Origin: Apium graveolens
Taxonomy: Eukaryota; Streptophyta; Magnoliopsida; Apiales; Apiaceae
NCBI RefSeq assembly: GCF_009905375.1
Contig: NC_133647.1
Location: forward strand, 8,625,004-8,689,003
DNA length: 64,000 nucleotides
Reading direction: 5' to 3'
In this document: positions 56,159-64,000 of the stretch, one piece after another
How the letters are laid out: the number at the start of each line of letters is the position of its first letter
How positions within the stretch are numbered: position 1 is the first letter of the stretch
Translations under genes and position numbers: made by a program
The notes under the pieces: model-generated
Told to the model about the DNA's origin: nothing
The model's database searches: none
The model's input: only the letters and a program-made list of their open reading frames with translations

Positions 56159-58585
56159 TCAAGTTAACTTTGGTACCCAAGTTTCCTTGGGTCCAGCCTT
56201 GTTAGTCTTTTTCCTAGACTTCATTTCTCCTGCATCTTTTGACTTAGGTAACTTTGGGTCAACCTTGGTCTCAGATGTAGTTGGTTGAAGTGTAGGGTTA
56301 GTCACAGAATCATTTAGCACATTTGATTGAATTTGATAAGGCATAGATTGTGCAAACATGTTATTCAACATAGGCATATTGTATGGCATTTGAGGCATAC
56401 AGAATGCAGTAAAATAAGGATTGTTAATATATGGCATGTTTGCAAAATGTACATGGGGATTCTAATGAGACATAACAGGCATGGCATGCAGAGGTGACAT
56501 AGACATGTTAGGCATGGAGGGATTTGAAGGCATGGGAGCATTCTTAACAGATTTGCAGTTATCAGATAGATGATTAACACTTTTACAATGCACACAGCTT
56601 TTTCTAGGAGCATACCTATCAGGTGTGTAATTGTTATGTTTATTAATCCCTACCTTCCCATTTCTTTTAGATTTTCTTTTAGTTTCCTTTTTATCCTCAA
56701 CCAACTTAAGCCTATTTTTCAGCTGATCTAAAGTCATGTGTCCTATATTCACCTTAATGGCATCTTTGGATGTGCTAGCTCCTTCTTTGACAAAGTTCTT
56801 GAAAGTTGAACCATCCTTCTTATTGAGATTTTTATTTTTAAAATTACTTGCCTGTTTTAATTGATGAGCCTTCAACGGATGCTCTTTTTCTTCCTTCAAC
56901 GGATAACTTTCATCATCCGTTGATTCCAAATCCGTTGACAATCCATCAATTAATTCTAACTCCTTTTTGTTTTTCTTCCAGGCATCCTCACAAAATGATT
57001 CAATTCCATGAACCTTGGAAATCTGAACACTAACATCCCTAGATATTTTCCAGGCCTTGATTACCTCTTGCTCACTCTCTAACTGTTTAGAAATAATTTC
57101 TACTTTCTTAACAGCTTCTTCTAGTTCACTCTCAACAGTCAAGCATTTAAGTTTAATCTTTTCAAGCCTAATTACCCGATCCTCTAACACAACATTCCTA
57201 TCACTTAAAAACACATTATTCTCTTTGATCCTAGTGTTTTCTTTGGCTAGTGATTTAAGGGAAACTCGCAAATGATATAATTCATTGGACATATTATTTA
57301 TGGCTTCATTGCATTCATTTTTAGAAAGCTGAGAGAGATCAATAGTAATTACCTGGTTGCTTGATGAACTAGTTTCATTTTCATCAGAATTAACCATCAG
57401 GGCTAGGTTGACATATTCCATATCATCATCTTCATTGACTCCATCTGCTGCCCAATCATCTTGAGTGAGAAAAGCTCTTTTCTTTTGTTTGAGCAAATCA
57501 AAATACTTCTTTTTGTAATCAACTTGCTCAAATTTCTTCTTATCAGAGGTTGGCTTCCTACACTCACTTGCAAAGTGTCCACTAATGCCACAGTTATAAC
57601 ATTTGAACTTGGATTTATCCACCATGTTTTTGTTTGGCTTAGTGAATTTTGTATTTTTCCTAAACTTCATCTTTGCAAACCTCCTAGACAGAAAAGCCAG
57701 ATGTTCATCAACATCATCAGAGTCATCCTGACTGGAATTGTCTTCATCCTCAGCTACTTGCTCTTTACCCTTGCTTGATTCTGATTTGCTTGTGCCAATT
57801 TTGAGACTTGGCATTGTCTTCTCCTCATTCCTGGCTTCAATTTTCTCACTGTCAGCTAGAAGTGCAACTGTTCCTCCTTTTCTCTTTCCCTTTTCCAACA
57901 GCCCATCCTGCTCCATTTCAAGTTCATAAGTCTTCAAAATTCCATATAATCTTTCAAGTGTGAAGTTCTTATAATCTTGAGAATTTCTTAGAGAGACAGT
58001 CATAGGCTTCCATTCCTTTGGTAGAGACCTCAGAAATTTTAAGTTGGAATCCTTGACTTTGTACACTCTACCATACAGCTTCAATCCATTTAACAGTTTC
58101 TGAAATCGGTTGAAGGTATCATTTAATGATTCTCCTTCTTCAAAGTGAAAATATTCATACTGTTGAATAAGAAGCTGCATCTTATTCTCTCTAACCTGCT
58201 CAGTACCTTCACAGATGATTTGTAAGGTATCCCAAACTTCCTTTGCAGTTTGACTATTGATGACATTGTCAAACCTATCTTGATCTAAGCCATTAAACAA
58301 AATATTCATGGCTTTCTTGTCCTTGCGGATTTCTTCTATGTCTTCAATAGTCCATTCTGCTTTTGGCTTGGGAATGGACTGTCCAACAACAACTGTTGCA
58401 GTAGCAGCTGTGGCCACTTTGTGAGGGATGTGAGGACCATTTTCAATACAGTTGATGTAGCTTTCATCTTGAGAAAGAAGATGTAAATGCATATTCACTT
58501 TCCAGTGATGATAGTTATCTTTTTCCAGGACTGGAATCTTTATTCCAATATCCTTCCTAGCAGGAGGATTCTTCTGCGCACTCAT
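56159..58585 (-). pseudogene. Element B2 gag (single premature stop)
   Basis: From ATG 58585 (MSAQKNPPARKDIGIKIPVL) the frame is open for 707 codons to a TAG at 56462-56464, then continues in the same frame to 56159. Domains: Gag core with FNRFQKLLNGLKLYGRVYKV and LRSLPKEWKPMTVSLRNSQD (residues about 155-215), zinc knuckle CYNCGISGHFASEC (about 340), a coiled coil (about 440-530), the motif-bearing acidic stretch (about 540-575), a second knuckle CVHCKSVNHLSDNC (about 665-680), and an M/P/N-rich tail. This is unusually long for a copia Gag. The frame closes after KETWVPKLT, and pol lies in a different frame. The stop is readily explained as CAG to TAG. Confidence 0.92.
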
Positions 58586-58631
58586 GATGTTAGCAGAATA
58601 GATCTTTAAACTCTTTGTATGTTAAGAGCTT

Positions 58632-58643
58632 GCTCTGATACCA
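58632..58643 (-). other. Primer-binding site of B2
   Basis: Minus strand TGGTATCAGAGC, two bases inside the 5' LTR. Confidence 0.93.
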
Positions 58644-58645
58644 AT

Positions 58646-59745
58646 TGTTATTCCCAGTGGACTAACAATGAGATTTACAGAAGGGGGGTTGAATGTAAAT
58701 CTCAAAACTTTTTCAAGTTTTGAGCAGTTTCTAAGGCTAAGTGTTTTAGTGAGCAAATATGTGTGAATTGCTTGAAGCTAATACAGACATATATATATTC
58801 AAACACAAATGTAAAGAACACAGAGAACTTAAAAACTTTTCTGGTGGATTTGTTGTTCCACCAGAGATGTGTTATTTCATAAAATCTGTGATTCAAAGTA
58901 TTAAATCACAGCTGCTTCCTAGTACAAACTAGATGATTTTCTCTCTGGATTTTTCTAAACAGCTCTAGAAAATTCACATCTAATTACTAGCTGCTACTTG
59001 GTTTATATATCACCAAGTTTACAAGTGAAGACAAAACTGTAAAATATAATTAAAAGGCACTTCACATGTTTCTTCTTCATTTCTCTCTCCAATGCAATTT
59101 AGGTTTAGCTGTTAATCTTTGAATACTCCCTTGTTTGCACCAGAATGGAAATGCTGCATTTTCTTGATTCCTCCTAGAGGCTGCCACATTCCAGTTTGTC
59201 TCTGTCAACCCATGTGCCTCTGTCAGCTTATGAATTGTCACTATCAACTGCTATTGAACTAAGCATCCGTTGAAGCTTTCATCCGTTGATGCCTTATCTG
59301 TTGAGGCTTTATCCGTTAAAGCTATATCCGTTGATGCATTAGCAGTTGAATTCTTTATCCGTTGAAGCACTTATCTGTTATGGATATTATCCGTTGAAGC
59401 TTTAGAGACATCCGTTGAAGCTTTGTTTCTTATCCGTTGAAGGTCTTCAATATCAGTTGATACTTCTTCACTTATACAAAATTACAAGGCATGAAATATT
59501 TACAATTAGCCCTCCTATTTGCATATCCACTAGTAGTCAACATGATTGATAATTTCCTACAACATCTAAGAGTTACAACTTGAATCCAGAGAATGAAATG
59601 TGCTACAATACTAAACTTATTCTAAGTAAAGCTACTCCTTCAACGGATAACCAAGATGGTCTTATCCGTTGAGGCTACAAACACTAGATTTCTACTTAAG
59701 TGTTTTGTTTAACTTATCATCAAACTAATACACATATTCCTAATA
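58646..59745 (-). mobile_element. 5' LTR of element B2
   Basis: 1100 bp. It matches 46476-47562 throughout; differences include an extra motif unit near 59300 and a terminal CA-to-TA change (plus strand CCTAATA at 59745). TATA dyad at 58996-59018. Confidence 0.95.
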
Positions 59746-60048
59746 TGTTGTGCACATATTCTATGGATGAGAAATCAATTTTTGGATTATGGTCCATATG
59801 TGGACAAAATTCTAACCTTCTGTGACAACACATGTGCCATTGTCATTACTGAAAATCCTGTGCAGCATTCAAGGACAAAGAACATTGATATCAAGTATCA
59901 TTTCATAAGGGAGCATGTTATGAATGGTATTTTGGAACTTAATTTTGTTCCAAGTGAGCAGCAAATTGCAGACATCTTTACCAAGTCACTTGATGAATCA
60001 ACTTTTACTAGGTTGGTACGTGAGCTAGCTATGCTAAACTACTCTTAA
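59746..60048 (+). pseudogene. Element B1 RNase H, remainder after the B2 insertion
   Basis: TGTTG (59746-59750) is the second target-duplication copy. The frame then continues ILWMRNQFLDYGPYVDKI, TFCDNTCAIVITENPVQHSR, YHFIREHVMNG and ends in VRELAMLNYS at 60046-60048. Read across the insertion it rejoins GSCC of 46475 in frame. Confidence 0.93.
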
Positions 60049-60546
60049 ATTACTATTATTGATGTCTGTAAAATTTGAAATGCAGCTAGAAATAGATTTG
60101 ATTTTCTCGATCAAGTCATAAAATGTGAAATTTTGGCTAAGTCAAAATTACTCTTTCAACGAATAAGGATTATCTGTTGAAAGTCAAATATATTTTTGGA
60201 TACATTGTCCCTCAACGGATAATGGCATTTTTGACATCCTTTGATTTGTATCAATCATGACCGTTAATTCTAAAATATCATCCGTTGAAATATAATTACA
60301 GTCGTGTATGTATTTGATAGAAAGTTTTAGAATTTTTACAGACTATTCTATTTTTAAACGGTTATTTTTGGAATAAATCATTGGTTATTTATTTTTATTT
60401 TAATCATTTGTGTGTCTTAATTTGGGAAAGTATAAAAGCCTATTTCATTTTCAGATCTTACTTTTATCTTTCTAATTTTTCAAGGCCAATTTTACTCTCT
60501 TTCTTCCCAAAACCTCTTTCTCTCTGTAACTGCAAACTCAGCAAAA
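60049..60546 (+). other. B1 spacer between pol and 3' ORF
   Basis: No gene. Carries copies or near copies of TCAACGGAT/ATCCGTTGA (about 60156-60290). A TATA-like GTATAAAAGCC at 60430-60440 lies about 110 bp before the 3' ORF start, a possible subgenomic promoter like the one in element A. Confidence 0.6.
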
Positions 60547-60733
60547 ATGGCACCAGTTTTTAAGATTATATCTCAGACAGGGTTCTTGTATGAGAAGAAC
60601 AACTTTGTTGCTCTGGTGGACAAGAGCGTTGCTCATGAGAACTATCACAGGATGATGGATTTCATAAGCAACTAAAACAAGTATTTTATGCTCAAGTCAC
60701 TAGTCATCTCCTGTGAAGTTTTTGTGGAGATTT
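60547..60733 (+). pseudogene. Element B1 3' ORF, N-terminal start only
   Basis: ATG 60547, MAPVFKIISQTGFLYEKNNF, closely like the B2 3' ORF start MALVVKIMSQSGFVYEKNNF. A stop near 60673 follows ISN. Cut at 60733 by the LTR of element C. Confidence 0.85.
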
Positions 60734-61760
60734 TGTTAGTCCCTTAACAATGTAGCAAGAATTACAGAAGGAGGGTTGAATGGAATTCTTGAACCTTTTT
60801 CTTGAAATAAAAATGTTCAACTCGATTATAGATATATTTGTTTAGATTAGCACAATGCGGAATATAAACTTAAATGAATTAAAACATAAGTAATTAAAAA
60901 CAAGAGTCTTTAAAAACTTTCTGGTGGATTTAAACAATTCCACCAGAGATATATATAATATATCGAGAGGACTCTGTGTGCAGAAATGCTCACAGCTGCT
61001 TACAAAATAGAACTACTGAGAATACAGGAAATGCTAAAGATTATGCTTACAAAGATTTCTCTGTTTTTGAGTTTCTCTCAGTTATCTCAATTATTTTTCT
61101 ATTTGCTACTCTCTTGGTTTATATAATACCAAGATTACAAAGTCAAAAAGACTGAACAAATATAAAATCTAACAGTCTTAATCTTTGCTGCTTTTCGTCC
61201 TCTATTACCCAGTTAATGGGCTTCCACAATGTGTTTGTATACAACTCAACGGCTGTGTGTCAGCTTTCACTGTTCAACTGATGTTTGAATTCTTGATATG
61301 ATCATCCATCGACTTTCAGATCATCCGTCGATGACTTAATTGATCATCCGTCGACTGTTATGTAAAACATCCGTTGATAGTCATTTGATCATCCGTCGAA
61401 GGCTTTGTTAATCATCCGTCGGTAGCTATTTTGGTACTTGACTTCATTTCACTTATACACAATTAGAAGACATTACTTATGTACAATTAATCAACCTATT
61501 CTGCATATCTAGTTAAAGTCAACATGACTTATATGCTACTACAGATTCCATACAAAGGTGCATACATCACTGTGCTACAAACTTATTACTACATAAGCTA
61601 CTCACTCGATGGATAATAAGTTAATCATCCGTCGGGACTATAATGAGTTATCCGTCGGGACTATAATTCTTATCCGTCGAGTGCTACATTATTTTACTAA
61701 GTAAAATCTACTTAGATGTTTTGTTTAAGTGATCATCAAGTACACAACATCTTCACAACA
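60734..61760 (-). mobile_element. 3' LTR of element C
   Basis: 1027 bp; minus strand TGTTGTGAAGATG ... GGGACTAACA. ATCCGTCGA or a close variant recurs about nine times between 61305 and 61680. TATA box within TCTTGGT/ACCAAGA (61112-61134). The polypurine tract AAATTGGGGGAGAT lies at 61761-61774. Confidence 0.9.
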
Positions 61761-61948
61761 ATCTCCCCCAATTTATGTCTACTGGAATTGTAGCCATAAA
61801 TTAAGAGATACTTGATGATAAAAAAACATCCTAAACATATATCTTTAAAGATAAGTAGATAAAACTGAAAGTGCTTCAATTAAACAAAATATACAAGGTT
61901 TGGCTCACAGTCAGTTCAAGATGCTCCTCTAGCCTGAGCAGGTTTTTT

Positions 61949-64000
61949 CTAGTTTCTTGAAGGTCTGGATCTTCTTCCAAGCTTTCTGTTGTTTTCTTTA
62001 ATTTGATTCTGGAGCTGCCTGTGGAATTCTAGTTCATCAGATTCTGAGAGATCTAGCATTTCTTGCATCTCCAAGAGAGTCTCATTGCTAGAGATACTCA
62101 ATTGGTCTTCTAGTCTGAAGAATCTTCTCACACCCTTATCATCCATGAATTCCATCAGCCAAGTAGGGCCTTAGATGCACTCTTCTCCCTGTGTATGGGA
62201 TAATTAGAGTCTTTGGGAGTGCATCTTTAGCTCTAACACTCCTCATCTCTTTAATCCTCTTCAATACTAGTCTTCTTGCAGTTATATTAAACCCAAAGTT
62301 TTTCTTGAAGGATGAATAGACTTTGATCAACACAGCTTGGCTTTCTTGAAGTATCCTGTGAAGAGGCCACTAAATCTCCCTTCCTCCTTTGTACTTGAAC
62401 ACCAACCTTTCAGGTAGGTTTCTGTATGCATCAATTGCCCTTACTTCATCCAGTTCATCCAGATAAAGGTTTAGATCTGAGAATTCTTTGATGTCACACA
62501 AGTACAAGTAGTCTCCCCTGTTGACCTTAGATTGAGCTTTAACTACTGACTTGGATTTGAGAGGTGACAACTTCACTTTCTTGACTGCCCTTGATTTTGT
62601 CCATTTTTGGCTTGGTAAGGATTGGAAAGTTGAAGTCAGGAATTGGTAATTTATCCCACTCTATTGGCTCATCCTTTGGCACAATAGGCTCTCCATGTAT
62701 GTTCCTGTAGGGGTCCACCACCCTATGTCTTCAAATACCACAGAGGGCTTTGATGCTTGAGTTTTTAGCTGGTGTGGATTCCTTAGGAAATTGATCTTCC
62801 AATTCCTTGTCAACAATATCCAGTTTCCTTTTGTTCTTCTAGCCAATTCTTTCTTTCTTGGGGATTTCTTCTGTTCTTCAATCTTCTTCTTTGATTCAGC
62901 AACTTCAGATGGTTGAGAGGGAATTTGTTGAGAAGAATTCACAGCCTGTAGCTTGGCCAAGATAGCAATCTGTTCATTCTTTTATTTAGACTTCTTTGCA
63001 TCTAGAGCAACTTGCCTCTTTTCCTGCTTTAATCTGGCTTTTTCTTCTTTTCTTTGCTTGAGCAAATTGTGGATGTCCAGCTACCACACAAATTTCCTTT
63101 CCATTTCTGAATCTCTTAGCAATTCTCCTTTTTGAAGCTGAATCAGCTGGATCTTTATAGAAGACAATGGATCTTGACAGAAGCTTCTTTTCATCAGGCT
63201 TGGGTGTCTCATACACAGTGTCCAAGGGATTCTTCAAGATGACTTTAGATAATTTGCCCTTGGTTTTGAGAATTATTTCAGCCTTTTGTGATTTGATGCA
63301 GGAAGATTGTCCTTTCTCCAGATAGTTCATGCTCATCTCATTCACACTGATTGGCTTGACATGAGAGTGATGGATGGCTGACTTAACTGGCTCCTAACTA
63401 GTTTAAACTTTCTCTGAATTTCCTCATCAATCTTTTCCCAGTTGATTAAACTCAACTTTCCTTTTTCAGCAACTTTCAAATTTGCTGCTGCTGCTTCAAT
63501 TAGATCTATACCATATGCAACTGGTGGCTTGGAGATAGTAATTGAAGGTACAATTACTTTGCTGATTTGTACTTGAAGTTTCTCCCCCTCTGTTGGTCCT
63601 TTCTCCCCTTACTTGATTCTCTCTCCCCCTTTTTGTTATTATCAAGTTGAGGAGTTAGGCCTTGTGCTTTAGCCAGTTGCATGAGAAGATTTGTCTGAGT
63701 CTGTTGATTTTGAAGAAGAATAGCCACTGAATCTTTAATAACTTGAACTCTATTTTTCAGCTTGGCTAGCTTCTTTTCAGATTCTGATTCTCTCCTTAAT
63801 CTTAGTAGTAGATCTTGCATGGTGCCATATGGCATTACTGAATCCAGCTTCTCAGAGTTATAGGTCTTCAAGTCATCTATATCTCTTTTCAAGTCATCCA
63901 CACTGAGATTCTGTCTTAAGTGCTGGATCTTCATTAGATGTAGAGAGTCTAGGTGAGCTTGAAGAACAGCCTTTGGTACCAGCATCGAAGTTTCCTGAAG
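61949..64000 (-). pseudogene. Element C 3' ORF, C-terminal part, broken
   Basis: Matches the B2 3' ORF in order: helical region with LQAHLDSLHLMKIQHLRQNL and YGTMQDLLLRLRRESES (63960-63750), K-rich helix, GKEICVVAGHPQFAQAKKRR (about 63100), INIHGE-like box NIHGEPIVPKDEPIEWDKLP (62700-62650), C-terminal domain LCDIKEFSDLNLYLDELDEV and LPERLVFKYKGG (about 62500-62380), and the end VRRFFRLEDQLSISSNETLL (62130-62070). Several frameshifts and stops (about 63600, 63390, 62985, 62850, 62370 and 62160). Conservation between B2 and C of the helical part and of the C-terminal domain argues that the protein was under selection. Confidence 0.82.

Larger units (their letters stand above)
46476..59745 (-). 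mobile_element. Element B2: complete SIRE-type copia retrotransposon inside B1
   Basis: LTRs at 46476-47562 (3') and 58646-59745 (5'), flanked by TGTTG (46471-46475 and 59746-59750). Total 13,270 bp. It lies on the minus strand, opposite to B1, a member of the same or a sister family. By eye the two LTRs differ by about two dozen substitutions and a few short indels over about 1.09 kb, so it is the youngest complete element here. Gag and Pol are interrupted by only a few stops. Confidence 0.95.
39918..60733 (+). mobile_element. Element B1: SIRE-type copia retrotransposon, split by B2 and C
   Basis: B1 occupies 39918-46475 and 59746-60733; everything between is the inserted element B2. It has LTR, tRNA-Met primer site, gag, pol and the first codons of the 3' ORF, where it is cut by element C at 60733/60734. 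RNase H is interrupted by B2 exactly after GSCC and resumes with ILWMRNQFLDYG. Many frameshifts and stops show it is older than B2. Its 3' LTR would be beyond the window. Confidence 0.92.
60734..64000 (-). mobile_element. Element C: SIRE-type copia retrotransposon, 3' end
   Basis: 3' LTR at 60734-61760, polypurine tract, then the C-terminal half of a 3' ORF that runs off the window. It inserted in the 3' ORF of B1. It is related to B2 in the 3' ORF, but its LTR is a different sequence with the motif ATCCGTCGA instead of ATCCGTTGA. The 5 bp before it (GATTT, 60729-60733) should be repeated beyond the window. Confidence 0.9.

Noticed and set aside
1..64000. tRNA or rRNA genes
   Set aside because: None recognised; the tRNA-like matches are retrotransposon primer-binding sites.

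Overview
The window is nuclear DNA of a flowering plant, almost certainly a eudicot. The evidence is canonical GT...AG introns, an mTERF gene, a DUF761 gene, an S-receptor-kinase remnant and several plant-specific LTR-retrotransposon lineages. The species cannot be read from the sequence. About 80% is mobile-element DNA. Only two genes look intact: an organellar mTERF protein (13038-14726) and a membrane-anchored DUF761 protein (17842-20070). A G-type lectin receptor-kinase pseudogene (15336-16435) lies between them, and a short F-box fragment survives at 7356-7840.

Layout. 1-7355: the 3' part of a Ty3/gypsy element of the Tat lineage (Retand/Ogre-like), with RNase H, integrase, a tandem-repeat array, an intron-containing antisense gene and a 3' LTR. 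7356-7840: F-box gene scrap cut on both sides by LTRs. 7845-12123: decayed Ty1/copia element that ends in an RT-gag-Harbinger transposase chimera. 12448-21684: the host gene island. 21685-36154: a Mutator-type MITE (9-bp TSD) split by a 14.3-kb SIRE/Maximus-type copia element (A; 21820-36074, TSD CATAC). 36.6-38.4 kb: L1-type LINE remnant on the minus strand. 38773-39054: inverted-repeat element. 39478-39917: end of a CACTA transposon, interrupted by a second SIRE-type element (B1, plus strand, from 39918). B1 carries a complete relative in opposite orientation inside its RNase H (B2, minus, 46476-59745, TSD TGTTG). B1 is also cut in its 3' ORF by a third element (C, minus, from 60734 to beyond the window).

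How the parts work together. A, B1 and B2 share the plan LTR - tRNA-Met primer site - gag - protease/integrase/RT/RNase H - spacer - very long 3' ORF - polypurine tract - LTR. For C only the 3' end is visible. The 3' ORF, about 1,500 codons, occupies the env-like position, but I see no viral envelope features in it. All copies carry stops or frameshifts. B2 is the least damaged, and its Gag-Pol stops fit C-to-T or G-to-A transitions. Points that deserve attention are an inverted repeat placed exactly around the LTR TATA box in four different LTR families; family-specific short motifs (ATCCGTTGA, ATCCGTCGA, TCTCGATAAGT) seeded through LTRs and coding regions; a conserved +1 offset at the gag/pol junction bounded by GT...AG; and the B1/B2 arrangement, which places several kilobases of gag-pol in inverted orientation.
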